NCBI GenBank assembly: GCA_021162805.1
Contig: JAGGXZ010000020.1
Coordinates: 1 to 37,743 of the forward strand
Length of the DNA: 37,743 bases
Source: Candidatus Poribacteria bacterium
Lineage (GTDB): Bacteria; Poribacteria; WGA-4E; B28-G17
Direction of reading: 5' to 3'
The position numbers were made by a program, and so were the translations under genes. The notes beneath the pieces are model-generated. The model was not told where the DNA came from, did not search any database, and saw only the letters and a list, made by a program, of their open reading frames with translations. Position 1 is the stretch's first letter. Every line of letters begins with the position of its first letter. Shown here piece by piece: positions 6,027 through 14,753 of this stretch.

Positions 6027-8687
6027 TCAATCGCCGGATCTGATAAGCCTGCGCAGGATCTGCGGCGCGGCCTCCAGGGCCTGGGTGAGCTTCGAGGGGT
6101 CTCTCCCTCCCGCCTGCGCCATCTCGGGCCTGCCTCCACCGCCGCCGCCGGTTATCTTGGCTACCTCCCTGACGATATCACCGGCTTTGATGCCTCTCCT
6201 CACCAGATCAGGGGTGACCCCGGCGACGAAGACGACCTTCCCGCCCAGGTCTGATCCCAGCACCGTCACGACCGATCCCATCCGGTTCTTGATCTCGTCC
6301 ACCATGCTCCTCAGCCTCTCAACGGGCACCCCGGAGAAAGCGTGTGTGACCAATTTGACCCCTTCTATCTCCTGGACTGAGCCGAGAAGCTCACTCACCT
6401 GGGAGGAAGCCATTTTCGACTCCAGCCGCGATATCTCCTTGCGCAGTTCCCTGGTCTCCTCCAGCAGCCTTTCAACCCTCCCGACCACCTCCTCGCGTTT
6501 GACTTTCAGGAGTTCAGCTAATCTGCCGAGCTGGAGATCGATCTCCCGTTGCAGCAGATACGCCTTTTCGCCTACGACGGCCTCGATGCGTCTGATTCCG
6601 GCGGCGATGCTTCCCTCGGAGACGATTTTAAAGAGCCCTATCTGTCCTGTCCGTCTGAGGTGGGTTCCGCCGCAGAGTTCTGAGCTTATGTTCCCTATGG
6701 TTATAACCCTGACCATCTCCCCGTATTTCTCGCCGAACAAGGCTATAGCGCCTTTCTCCCTCGCCTCCTCCAACCTCATCACACTGGCGTTCACCGGCAT
6801 ATCCTGCATTATCCATCGGTTGACCGTCCTTTCGATCTCGAAGAGCTCCTCCTGGGATAGAGCTTCGTAATGCGAGAAGTCGAACCTCAACCTTCCGGGC
6901 TCGACGAGCGATCCAGACTGCCTCGCGTGCTCGCCTAGAACCTTACGCAGGGCGGCATGCAGTAGATGAGTGGCGGTGTGAGCCCTGGCGGTCTCCAAAC
7001 GATCCCACTCGTTAACCTGTGCCTTAACCTCATCTCCGGCCAAGAGTTCGCCTTCGAGAATTCTGCATCTATGAACGATGAGATCAGGCGACGGCCTGAA
7101 GGCATCGATCACCTCGATGACGGCCCTCTCGGAGATCATTCTTCCCTTATCGCCCACCTGTCCTCCTGCCTCGCCGTAGAACGGGGTTCTATCGAGGACG
7201 ACCTCCACCTCCTTACCCCTGGAAGCTGAGGAGATCATCTCGCCTGAACGTATAAGCGCCACGACTTTTGCCGTCGCGTTGAGGGTTTCATACCCGATGA
7301 ACTGTGTTGGGCCGAACTCCTTGAGCACGTCGGCGTAAACTGAAGCCTTTGTGTAATCCACATCCCCCCGCCATGACGCGCGTCCTCTCTCCCTCTGTTC
7401 GTCCATCGCCCTTCTAAAGCCCATCTCGTCCACCACAAAACCCCTTTCACGCGCTATGAGCTGTGTCAGATCCAGGGGGAAACCATAGGTGTCATATAAC
7501 TCAAACGCCTTCCTGCCCGGTATGACCTTTCCGCCTTCAGCTTTAAGCCTCTCCAGCTCCTCCTCCAGGATCTCCAACCCTCTGTCCAGGGTTCTGTGGA
7601 ACCTCTCCTCCTCGGATTTGATGATCCTCTCTATAAACTCCCTTCGTTCCCGTACCTCGGGATAGGCATCACCCATGATGAGTTGAATCGGCTCGACCAA
7701 TCTCCATATGAAGGGTTTATCCATACCGATCCTCTTGCCGTAGAGGATAGCACGTCGGATGATCCGTCTGATCACGTATCCTCGCCCTTCGTTGGACGGC
7801 ATGACCCCATCGGCGATGGCGAAGGCCGCGCATCTGGAGTGATCAGCCAGAACGCGATGCGGCGTGCCCCGGCTGTCGCTGTGATACTCATATCCGCTCA
7901 ATTCACAGATCATCTCCACGATCGGCATGAAGAGATCGGTGAGATAATCATCCCGTCTATCCTGCAACACGGCAACAATCCTTTCGAGCCCCATTCCCGT
8001 GTCCACGTGCCTTTCAGGCAGCGGTTCGAGTTCGCCCCTCTCGTTTCGATTATACTGCATGAAGACGAGGTTCCAAAGCTCAACGAATCTTGGACATCCG
8101 GTATTGACACCGCACACGTGGTCTGGATCGTCATTCTGACAGGCGTCAGGGCCGAGATCTATGTGGATCTCGGAGCACGGCCCGCAGGGACCCGTCTCAC
8201 CCATCTCCCAGAAGTTATCCTCTGCCCCGAACCTGAGCACCCTGCCTTTCAGGATATCGGTCTCCTGATACCAGTATTCCTCCGATTCATCATCCTCCTC
8301 ATAGACAGTTGCCCAGAGCTTCTCCTTGGGTATCTTCCACACCTCCGTCAACAGCTCCCACGCGAACTGGATCGCCTCCCTCTTGTAGTAATCCCCGAAG
8401 GACCAGTTGCCGAGCATCTCAAAGAAGGTGTGATGATAGGTGTCATGTCCCACTTGTTCCAGATCGTTATGCTTCCCGCTGACGCGGATGCACTTCTGCG
8501 AGTTCGCGGCTCGCCTGTAGCTCCGTTTCCCCGTGCCGAGGAAGACATCCTTAAACTGATTCATCCCCGCGTTTGTGAAAAGCAGAGTCGGATCGTTTGC
8601 CGGTATGAGCGAGTCGCTCGGGACGATCGTATGTCCTTTTGATCTGAAAAAATCAAGGAAGCTCGATCTGACCTCGTTTCCCTTCAT
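6027..8687 (-). CDS. alaS: Alanyl-tRNA synthetase
   Basis: 886 aa, full length for bacterial AlaRS. Attaches alanine to tRNA-Ala in the cytoplasm and edits mischarged serine or glycine. The class II core occupies residues 1-245, with FTNAGMNQFKDVFLG (37-51) and the motif 2/3 region ending DTGMGLERIVAVLQ. The editing domain has the metal-binding pairs H570/H574 (HTATH) and C672/H676 (CGGTH). A coiled coil (about 705-750) leads to the C-terminal DHHA1 domain with the glycine-rich GGGGGGRPEMAQAGG. All key residues are present. Its ATG overlaps the recX stop as ATGA, so it is translationally coupled to recX and probably read from the recX promoter. Confidence 0.98.
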   Translation of the reverse strand: MKGNEVRSSFLDFFRSKGHTIVPSDSLIPANDPTLLFTNAGMNQFKDVFLGTGKRSYRRAANSQKCIRVSGKHNDLEQVGHDTYHHTFFEMLGNWSFGDYYKREAIQFAWELLTEVWKIPKEKLWATVYEEDDESEEYWYQETDILKGRVLRFGAEDNFWEMGETGPCGPCSEIHIDLGPDACQNDDPDHVCGVNTGCPRFVELWNLVFMQYNRNERGELEPLPERHVDTGMGLERIVAVLQDRRDDYLTDLFMPIVEMICELSGYEYHSDSRGTPHRVLADHSRCAAFAIADGVMPSNEGRGYVIRRIIRRAILYGKRIGMDKPFIWRLVEPIQLIMGDAYPEVRERREFIERIIKSEEERFHRTLDRGLEILEEELERLKAEGGKVIPGRKAFELYDTYGFPLDLTQLIARERGFVVDEMGFRRAMDEQRERGRASWRGDVDYTKASVYADVLKEFGPTQFIGYETLNATAKVVALIRSGEMISSASRGKEVEVVLDRTPFYGEAGGQVGDKGRMISERAVIEVIDAFRPSPDLIVHRCRILEGELLAGDEVKAQVNEWDRLETARAHTATHLLHAALRKVLGEHARQSGSLVEPGRLRFDFSHYEALSQEELFEIERTVNRWIMQDMPVNASVMRLEEAREKGAIALFGEKYGEMVRVITIGNISSELCGGTHLRRTGQIGLFKIVSEGSIAAGIRRIEAVVGEKAYLLQREIDLQLGRLAELLKVKREEVVGRVERLLEETRELRKEISRLESKMASSQVSELLGSVQEIEGVKLVTHAFSGVPVERLRSMVDEIKNRMGSVVTVLGSDLGGKVVFVAGVTPDLVRRGIKAGDIVREVAKITGGGGGGRPEMAQAGGRDPSKLTQALEAAPQILRRLIRSGD

Positions 8688-9325
8688 TCCTCCTCTTCCT
8701 CCAGGACCTCATCGATGACTTTTTTCACCAGCTCAAGCTCAAAGCCACGTCTTGTCAGGAAGCCGTAAAGCCTTCTCCTGGCCACGACCTTATTGAGTTT
8801 GGAATAATGCTTTCTCGCCTGAGCCCTGGCGGCTTTGAGAGCAGCCTGATATTCGGTGGACTCATCTATCTCATCCAGGACCCTATCGACTGTGGATTTG
8901 TCTATCCCCCTTCTGAGCAGCTCGGCCTTGAGAAGCGATCTCCCCCTCGGATTGTTTCTGAGCCTGGACGAGACCCAGTTTCGGGCATATCGTTCATCCC
9001 TGATATAACCCATTCTTTTGAGGGCATCGATCGTCGTGTTGATGGCCTCGGTGGAGAACCCTTTGCTCGCCAGCTTTCTGGTCATCTGGCGGGCCGTGTA
9101 ATCCCGGCAGACGAGGAGATCGAAGGCATAATTCTTCGCCCTGTGCAACTCGTCCTCACGTGCCACCTCACGAATGGCATCGGCATCTATCTCCACCCCC
9201 ACTCGCAACCCATGTTTAACCATGAGGTTCTCGTCCAGATTGAACCGGCTGCCGTCCTCCAGGGTGATCATCCAGCGTGATCTATGCCTTGGGTCGGGCT
9301 TGATCTCGACGATCTTGATACCCAT
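8684..9325 (-). CDS. recX: Regulatory protein RecX
   Basis: 213 aa. RecX binds RecA filaments and restrains recombination and the SOS response. The protein is built of repeated three-helix units: RDYTARQMTRKLASKGFS with IDALKRMGYIRDERYARNWV, then RGRSLLKAELLRRGID, and a third unit ending LTRRGFELELVKKVIDEVL. The N-terminal 60 residues form a small beta domain often seen in longer RecX proteins. I start at ATG 9325, not the ATG 17 codons upstream, because a strong promoter lies across that segment. There is no ribosome site before 9325 and the predicted leader is only a few bases. It is ATGA-coupled to alaS. Confidence 0.9.
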   Translation of the reverse strand: MGIKIVEIKPDPRHRSRWMITLEDGSRFNLDENLMVKHGLRVGVEIDADAIREVAREDELHRAKNYAFDLLVCRDYTARQMTRKLASKGFSTEAINTTIDALKRMGYIRDERYARNWVSSRLRNNPRGRSLLKAELLRRGIDKSTVDRVLDEIDESTEYQAALKAARAQARKHYSKLNKVVARRRLYGFLTRRGFELELVKKVIDEVLEEEEE

Positions 9326-9335
9326 AGCAAAGGAT

Positions 9336-9364
9336 ATAATATAAGAACTGAGCGGAAAAGTCAA
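9336..9364 (-). promoter_or_regulatory. Strong sigma-70 type promoter, near-leaderless, for recX-alaS
   Basis: Minus-strand -35 TTGACT (9359-9364), exactly 17 bases, -10 TATTAT (9336-9341). Only 10 bases separate the -10 from the ATG at 9325, so the mRNA would begin about 4 bases before the start codon. Confidence 0.75.
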
Positions 9365-9408
9365 GCGTATTCCCATGAGGAGACAGGGGACGGTCTCATA
9401 GCGGACAC

Positions 9409-10461
9409 CTACCGATCGCCTTTCCCTTTTAATTTCGCCTTGGTCGATTGTAGGAGCGAGTAAAATCTTCTCAGATCAGGCTCGATTCTCTCCCATACCC
9501 TCTTTTTGGCCGGCGAGAAGACCTTATGATAGATCTCGAAATCAAATCTCACCGCCCCCCATTCCTCTTTGAAGGCCACCAGTCCTCGGTTTTCGGGAGG
9601 CGACGCGCCGAAATCGACCCACTCGTATCCGTTCTGGCAGCCCCACTTTATCACCTCGTTGAAGATCAGGTTGTTGGGCCTATAGGATCTGAACTCACGC
9701 AATGAGGCTCCACACCAGAGCGTTATGGTCTTGCCGAAGGTCAGAAAGAGCAATCCGGCGATGACCTTCCCCTCCACCTCGGCGACGATCAGATCGCCTA
9801 TCGGGCTGGTCTGGACGTATCTGAGCAGCTCATATGGCTTGGGTGGACTTCTGAATCGAAGCATCGCCTTCAGATATATCCTATAGAACTCCCTTAATTT
9901 ATCTTCGGATTTCGTCCTAGACCACCTTACGCTGAGCCTGTTCGCCTTTCTAACGGCGGTTCTAACCCTAGGGTTATATGATCTCCATATCCTCTCGAAA
10001 TCGGGATCAAGCCTGAGGAGATGTGTGAATTTCCCCTCCGATTGATCCGCCCACCTCTGAAGTTCCGTCCTTAAGCTTTCAAGAGAAAGCGGCGGTCTTG
10101 TGATGATAAGCTCATATGCCCCGTTTTGACGGGCGATCCGCTCCATCGCGGCGATCGAGGATCGGATCAGATCCGTATCTTCAAGCAGGTCTCCCCTCAC
10201 CATCGGCCCGCCGAAGAGGTTCCATGGCATGGAGAGGGCCGATTTGAAGGTTGGAAACGGACGGAAGAGGAAGATCGGTATGGCGACAAGGTTTTCACCG
10301 TTACCCCTCATGAGGAAATAGTACGGTACCATGCCGACGAACCGTTCCGACAACGCGCATCGCCATGACCAGGAGTTGAAGGGCGTGGAATAGGGACACA
10401 TCCGGACGAATCCATCCCACGTTTCCCTTTTCTCGATTTCAACCAGATCGTATCCTCTCAT
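9409..10461 (-). CDS. FemAB/GNAT-fold acyltransferase-like protein
   Basis: 350 aa. Two GNAT-like halves of the FemAB / BioF2-like type. The second half shows RTAVRKANRLSVRWS, then FRSPPKPYELLRYV, then DLIVAEVEGKVIAGLLFLTFG and ASLREFRSYRPNNLIFNEVIKWG. This is the arrangement of proteins that add amino-acyl or acyl groups to peptidoglycan precursors or exopolysaccharide. The exact acceptor cannot be read. It overlaps the upstream flippase-like gene by 23 bases and is the last gene of the USP operon, which fits a cell-envelope role. Confidence 0.75.
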   Translation of the reverse strand: MRGYDLVEIEKRETWDGFVRMCPYSTPFNSWSWRCALSERFVGMVPYYFLMRGNGENLVAIPIFLFRPFPTFKSALSMPWNLFGGPMVRGDLLEDTDLIRSSIAAMERIARQNGAYELIITRPPLSLESLRTELQRWADQSEGKFTHLLRLDPDFERIWRSYNPRVRTAVRKANRLSVRWSRTKSEDKLREFYRIYLKAMLRFRSPPKPYELLRYVQTSPIGDLIVAEVEGKVIAGLLFLTFGKTITLWCGASLREFRSYRPNNLIFNEVIKWGCQNGYEWVDFGASPPENRGLVAFKEEWGAVRFDFEIYHKVFSPAKKRVWERIEPDLRRFYSLLQSTKAKLKGKGDR

Positions 10462-11407
10462 GGTCGATCAACCTTCTCATCGTAAAACCGAGTCCACCGC
10501 ATATCAACGAGTATCCGATGATAATGCCGTGAAGGCTGAACCCCGATGCGATCGCTCTCCCGCTTTCCTCGCCGAGGCTGACGAGGGCCCAGCTCCACGG
10601 CGCCTCTACCGTCCCCAACCCGGCTATGCTTTGAATCGGGATGAGGTTGAGAAACCCGGTGAACGACAAAGCAAAGATGACCTTCAGCCATCCGAAGTTA
10701 AATTTCATCCCATCTACCAGATAACATTGGAGGAAAAGTCTGATCCCGAGGGCGACCGATGAGATCGGCGCTATCCCAAGCAGGATCTCGCGCGATCGAA
10801 ACCGACCGATCTCCTCCAGTAGATCCGCTATCCTATCGAAAACCATCCTCGATGGCCATCTCCTATCCCTGAACCACATGGCCAGCTTAGCCCCCTTAAC
10901 CCAAAGCAGGCCGAGCGATCCGAGAAGAAACAGAACGAAACCCAGGGGGATGATGAAGAGCGTCGCCAGGGAGGCAGCCTCCTCAAGTTCACCCACGAAA
11001 TAGAACCCCAAAGCCAACAGGAGCATCAAATTCAGCGATGCGTCCACCACGCTGCCGATGAGTAGTGATGAGAGACCTCTTGTAAGCTTGATTCCATTTC
11101 CGGCTTTGACCATGTAGAGATAGGATAGGTCGCCCGCTCTCATCGGCAACAGATTCGACCAGAAACTGTAGAGCAACATCACGGGGAAGAGCCTCGCCGG
11201 CGAGATCTCCCTCTTCAATAACAGGCTGAACCTGATCGCCTTAACCATATTAAGGGTGAGATAGATCAGAAGGCCGAAGAAAGCAGTGGTCAGGGAAAGT
11301 GACCTGAAGGCTCTCGCGATCTCCCCGAATTGAACCTTCGATACCAAAAAGGCGGCTAGAGCTAAGGCTAATACCGCTGTCAGAAGCCTTAAAGGTTTTA
11401 CTTGCAC
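10439..11407 (-). CDS. LPG-synthase TM-region / flippase-like integral membrane protein
   Basis: 322 aa with about eight membrane helices, matching the lysylphosphatidylglycerol synthase transmembrane (UPF0104/AglD2) family: an N-terminal LLTAVLALALAAFLVSKVQFGEIARAF, the charged NMVKAIRFSLLL segment, PVMLLYSFWSNLLPMRAGDLSY with the conserved R-x-G-D, and an IPIQSIAGLGTVEAPW C-terminal loop with the GxG-T-E pattern. The soluble aminoacyl-transfer domain of MprF is absent, so it is a flippase-type member. Start is GTG at 11407, inside the USP stop region (10-base overlap). The downstream FemAB-like gene overlaps it in turn, so all three are coupled. Confidence 0.85.
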   Translation of the reverse strand: MQVKPLRLLTAVLALALAAFLVSKVQFGEIARAFRSLSLTTAFFGLLIYLTLNMVKAIRFSLLLKREISPARLFPVMLLYSFWSNLLPMRAGDLSYLYMVKAGNGIKLTRGLSSLLIGSVVDASLNLMLLLALGFYFVGELEEAASLATLFIIPLGFVLFLLGSLGLLWVKGAKLAMWFRDRRWPSRMVFDRIADLLEEIGRFRSREILLGIAPISSVALGIRLFLQCYLVDGMKFNFGWLKVIFALSFTGFLNLIPIQSIAGLGTVEAPWSWALVSLGEESGRAIASGFSLHGIIIGYSLICGGLGFTMRRLIDHERIRSG

Positions 11408-12168
11408 ACCAATACCGCTCTGTTAGCCAGCTTCGCCACCGTGTCGGTGGTGCTGTTGAAGATCGCCTCATAGAGCTTGCCGCGCCGGCTGGCCCCAAGG
11501 GCGATCAGATCACACTCTTTGCTATCGGCCGTCTCGATTATGTTGGCCACTGTGAAGCCCAGCTCCGTATCAACCTCGACATCGATCCCTCTGAATCTGA
11601 AATACGTGAGCATATCTTTGGCGATGCTGTTCGATTCCGGGACGGTATCGGCGATGGCAAGTCCCGTCAGTTCGACGCCGAGCCTTTCGCTGAGCTCCGT
11701 TGCGAGTTCCAAAGCCCTATCCGAGTAATTATCTCCCCTGTGCACGATCAGGGCGCGCGTCAGTTCGAGGCAGCTCTCATGAACCACCAGCACCGGTTTG
11801 CTGCTGTCGATCAAGATCTCATCTATTTCGTTATAGACCAGCTCTAATCCTTTGGTCTTTATCTCCTCCGGCATTCCGACCACGATCAAATCTACCATCC
11901 TGCCCATACGGCAGATCTCCGGCGCTCGCTTTCCTGGAACGACGGTTGTCTCGAACCTGACGCCGGCTTCTTGACATTCCTCCCTGACGGTCACGAAGGT
12001 TTCCGCGGCTAGGAGATCGGGATTAAAGTTCTCTTCATCATCAATCTCGCCCGGAAAGGCAACGCATACCAAGAAGGCGTTTAATCCTTTCGCCAGGTTT
12101 AAGGCGTATTCGAAAGCGGCCACCTCATGTTTAGCATTACCGACAGATACCAATATGCTTCTGATCAT
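11398..12168 (-). CDS. Tandem universal stress protein
   Basis: 256 aa with two UspA domains (about 1-135 and 138-256). The second ends in the nucleotide-loop pattern ALGASRRGKLYEAIFNSTTD and AVLVCK, close to the G-x2-G-x9-G-S/T ATP-binding signature of the family. The first domain lacks a clear copy of that loop (IVVGMPEEIKTKG), so it may only be structural. AGGAGGT lies 10 bases before the ATG. It is first in an overlapping operon with the flippase-like and FemAB-like genes. Cytoplasmic; the sensed signal is unknown. Confidence 0.85.
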   Translation of the reverse strand: MIRSILVSVGNAKHEVAAFEYALNLAKGLNAFLVCVAFPGEIDDEENFNPDLLAAETFVTVREECQEAGVRFETTVVPGKRAPEICRMGRMVDLIVVGMPEEIKTKGLELVYNEIDEILIDSSKPVLVVHESCLELTRALIVHRGDNYSDRALELATELSERLGVELTGLAIADTVPESNSIAKDMLTYFRFRGIDVEVDTELGFTVANIIETADSKECDLIALGASRRGKLYEAIFNSTTDTVAKLANRAVLVCK

Positions 12169-12198
12169 TATCCCATTTACCTCCTGATGTCTTTGTAT

Positions 12199-12382
12199 CG
12201 CTCATATTACCGTTAAGTGTAGCGGAGATCTGAGAGGTCAGAAGTGCTTATTTCTCAGGGCGAAAAGGAACGAGGAACCGGGATGGAAAACGTTACAACG
12301 TTAAACGTTGAACGTGCAACGGATTTCCCTTCTCCTCGCTCCTACTCATAGATAACCGCTACACTCAAGGGGAATATGAGCG
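12199..12382. mobile_element. MITE-like long imperfect hairpin element, copy A
   Basis: The ends 12199-12235 and 12346-12382 are inverted copies: 30 of 37 positions match, with exact blocks CGCTCATATT and AGTGTAGCGG. The inner parts are also inversely related (GGAACGAGGA near 12268 and TCCTCGCTCC near 12333), so the whole 184 bp folds into one long hairpin with the AACGTT phrase repeat at the tip. No coding capacity. A related copy lies at 36647-36764. A target duplication was not recognised. Confidence 0.65.
12289..12322. repeat. AACGTT 'phrase' repeat at tip of MITE-like copy A
   Basis: Four AACGT-type units at 8-9 base spacing (AACGTTACAACGTTAAACG, then TTGAACGTGCAACGG). It occupies the loop of the surrounding hairpin. 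Confidence 0.6.
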
Positions 12383-12588
12383 TTTTGTATTATTTAGGAT
12401 ATCCCAGATCCCAGGAAAAGTCAATGTGAGCTCTCGAGTTCTTGGAGATGTTGCGCTTGACGTAGTCCTCGCTCCTGTGTTACGATAAAGTTTGCCATAG
12501 ACGCCGGGCCCGGAGGAGGTTTCTCTTTCAACGCCATAACGGCGTTTCTGACGATAATGTTAGGCTAGCCTTTGCCTTACAAAGGGGC
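12383..12588. other. Spacer upstream of the esterase-like gene
   Basis: No gene seen. It holds a small hairpin AACGCC/GGCGTT with a 5-base loop (12530-12546) and a 10-bp palindrome CCGGGCCCGG near 12504. A weak promoter-like pair (TTGACG, 18 bases, TACGAT, near 12453-12484) is present but not convincing. No riboswitch was recognised. Confidence 0.4.
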
Positions 12589-12618
12589 TTGATATATCGA
12601 TCCAAATTGTGGTATATT
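12589..12618 (+). promoter_or_regulatory. Sigma-70 type promoter for the esterase-like gene
   Basis: -35 TTGATA (12589-12594), 18-base spacer, -10 TATATT (12613-12618). The start codon is 34 bases beyond, with GGGAG in the leader. Confidence 0.6.
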
Positions 12619-12651
12619 ATCCGACGCTTAAAGATCCTTGGGAGAGGCTAA

Positions 12652-14718
12652 ATGGAAGGCGATTATCCCCTCGAAGTCCTGGGTGAACCGGACGGAGAGG
12701 TGATGCCCAGATATTTCAGAAAGCTTATGAAGCTTTTCGCCTCCGAATTTGTCCGGGTCAAAACCAAGGAGGATTGGGATAGACATCGCGAGAAGTTAAG
12801 ATCCTATCTGCTTCTGTCATTGGGGGAGCTACCGGATGAGCGGACATCGCTCGAACCGAGGATCTTGGGGGAGATAAGGAGGGATGGATATCTGATTCGC
12901 AAGCTTATCTTTCAATCCCGCCCGAACCTATTCGTTACGGCTAACCTGTATCTGCCGATCGACCTACACGCCCCTGCGCCCGCCATCCTTAGCGTACATG
13001 GCCACTTCAACGGCGCTAAAACTAACCCTATCGTTCAGACGCGAAACATCGCCCTTGCCAAAAGGGGATATGTCGTCCTATGCCTCGATTCGATAGGCTC
13101 CGGAGAGAGAGCATATCGTGGGATAACGTATCACGGCGTGCAGCTCGGCGCTCAGGTTTTCCCCGCGGGGATGACATTACAGGGAATGCAGGTGTGGGAT
13201 AATATGCGAGCGATAGATTATCTCCGGTCACTTGACGAGGTCGATCCCGAGAGAATCGGATGCACGGGAGCTTCCGGCGGGGGCAATCAGACCTATTATC
13301 TGGCCGCACTGGATGAAAGGATTAAAGTTGCCGTGCCTGTATGCGGTGTTGGAAGCTATGAGGGTTATCTGGACGGCCCCTGTTGCGTGTGTGAGATGGT
13401 CCCCGGAGTGATGAGATACGCCGAGCAGGCTGACATCCTCTCCCTGATAGCCCCCAGACCTCTCCTCATAGTGAGTGCTGTCCACGATCAAGCATCACAT
13501 TTCAGATTTAAGGATGTCGTGGAGAAAACCTTCCCGAAGGTGAAGGAGATCTATGAACTACTAGGGGCGGGCGATAGGATCGAACTTTATCCGGTTGAAT
13601 CGGAGCACGGATACAACAGAGAGATGCGGCAGGCGATGTACGCCTGGTTCGATAGATGGCTTAAAGGGATTCAACACCCCGATCCTTCAGAACCCCAGAT
13701 CACCCCTGAGGAGCCCAAGATGCTCCTGTGTCTCGACGATCAGGGTATGCCCCCGAACGCGGAGAGCCTTCCCTCCCTGGCATATAAAACGGCCAAGATC
13801 AACATATCGAAGATCGGACCACCTCCCAACGGGTCGATCTGGCTGAGACAGCGCGAGCTTATGAGGGATCAAATCATCCATGAGGTGTTCAGGGGATTCC
13901 CCAGACGATCAAGGCTTAACGTCAGGCTGGTAGACAGGGTGAGCTTTGAGGGATATGTGCTCGAGAAGATGACCTATAACAGCGAAGGTGGGGTGATCAT
14001 ACCCGTCCTGCTCCTCATCCCCAAGCGAAGACGAAAGCCCAGGCCGCTCGTCGTTCAGATCCACCACGAGGGTAAGGAAGCGGCCTTTAGAAGTGGGCTG
14101 CCGGAGAAACTCGTCGAGAACGGGCATATCGTTATGCTCTTAGATCAAAGGGGAGTTGGAGAGACCAGGTGGGAGAAAGCGGAGGCGGTTGGGGTTGAGG
14201 ATTATCAGTATTTCCAGAACTCCACCTTCCTCGGGAAACCCTACTTAGGGATGTGCGTGTGGGATGTGCTTCGTGGAATCGATTATATGGTCAATCAGGT
14301 GAGGATCGATCCCAACAGAATTGCCTGCATCGGGGGAGGCATCGGCGGACTGATCGCCTTGTTTTGCGCCGCATTGGATGAGAGGATAACAGCCGCCGCA
14401 TCCTTGGACATGCTGGGTAGCTTCCTATACCCCGATAAGTTCTCGGATGTCTTCCCGATGTCCGTCTTTCTCCCCAATATCACGCGGCATGCGGATATAC
14501 CACACGTGGCTTCCCTGTGTGCGCCGAGACCCCTCCTTTTGATGAACCCTCTCAACGGAAGCGGTGCTCGGATGAGCGAGGAGGAGGCAGAGGAGATCTT
14601 CTTCTGGACAAGGGAGACGTACAGATCGCTGGAGTCTCAGAATAACTTCAAGATATGGATGGGCGATGATGGACGTGACGAATTCCTGGTGAGGTGGATC
14701 TACAGGAGCCTTGATTGA
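12652..14718 (+). CDS. Double alpha/beta-hydrolase (acetyl-xylan-esterase-like), second domain inactive
   Basis: 688 aa with two alpha/beta-hydrolase domains in tandem. Domain 1 (about 60-335): oxyanion region SVHGHFNG (114-121), nucleophile S208 in GASGG (206-210), probable acid D279 (AVHDQ) and base H319 (ESEHG). This gives a complete triad, as in dienelactone-hydrolase / acetyl-xylan-esterase-like enzymes. Domain 2 (about 430-688) repeats the layout (VVQIHHEG, DQRGVGET, YLGMCVWDVLRGIDY, VRIDPNRI), but the nucleophile elbow is GGGIGG (561-566) with Gly in place of Ser. The Asp position reads LLLMNPLNG, and no His follows at the expected place. No signal peptide, so probably cytoplasmic. Ester substrate unknown. 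Single-gene unit. Confidence 0.85.
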   Translation: MEGDYPLEVLGEPDGEVMPRYFRKLMKLFASEFVRVKTKEDWDRHREKLRSYLLLSLGELPDERTSLEPRILGEIRRDGYLIRKLIFQSRPNLFVTANLYLPIDLHAPAPAILSVHGHFNGAKTNPIVQTRNIALAKRGYVVLCLDSIGSGERAYRGITYHGVQLGAQVFPAGMTLQGMQVWDNMRAIDYLRSLDEVDPERIGCTGASGGGNQTYYLAALDERIKVAVPVCGVGSYEGYLDGPCCVCEMVPGVMRYAEQADILSLIAPRPLLIVSAVHDQASHFRFKDVVEKTFPKVKEIYELLGAGDRIELYPVESEHGYNREMRQAMYAWFDRWLKGIQHPDPSEPQITPEEPKMLLCLDDQGMPPNAESLPSLAYKTAKINISKIGPPPNGSIWLRQRELMRDQIIHEVFRGFPRRSRLNVRLVDRVSFEGYVLEKMTYNSEGGVIIPVLLLIPKRRRKPRPLVVQIHHEGKEAAFRSGLPEKLVENGHIVMLLDQRGVGETRWEKAEAVGVEDYQYFQNSTFLGKPYLGMCVWDVLRGIDYMVNQVRIDPNRIACIGGGIGGLIALFCAALDERITAAASLDMLGSFLYPDKFSDVFPMSVFLPNITRHADIPHVASLCAPRPLLLMNPLNGSGARMSEEEAEEIFFWTRETYRSLESQNNFKIWMGDDGRDEFLVRWIYRSLD

Positions 14719-14719
14719 C

Positions 14720-14743
14720 GCGGCCGGCTTTGAGGCCGACCGC
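14720..14743. terminator. Bidirectional hairpin between convergent genes
   Basis: The arms GCGG-C-CGGC and GCCG-A-CCGC (one mismatch) enclose a 6-base loop, between two convergent stop codons (14718 and 14754). The T-tract is poor on both sides, so factor-independent termination is only plausible. Confidence 0.45.
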
Positions 14744-14753
14744 ATCGATGTGA

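Noticed and set aside
7596-8642. 348-codon plus-strand frame opposite alaS
   Set aside because: It lies wholly antisense to the intact alaS, with no family motif; typical of a high-GC shadow.
9326-9376. Longer recX N-terminus starting at 9376
   Set aside because: A strong promoter lies within those 17 codons and the segment is not RecX-like.
12383-12588. c-di-GMP or other riboswitch upstream of the esterase-like gene
   Set aside because: No GEMM or other known riboswitch core was found by eye, and the leader from the proposed promoter is too short.
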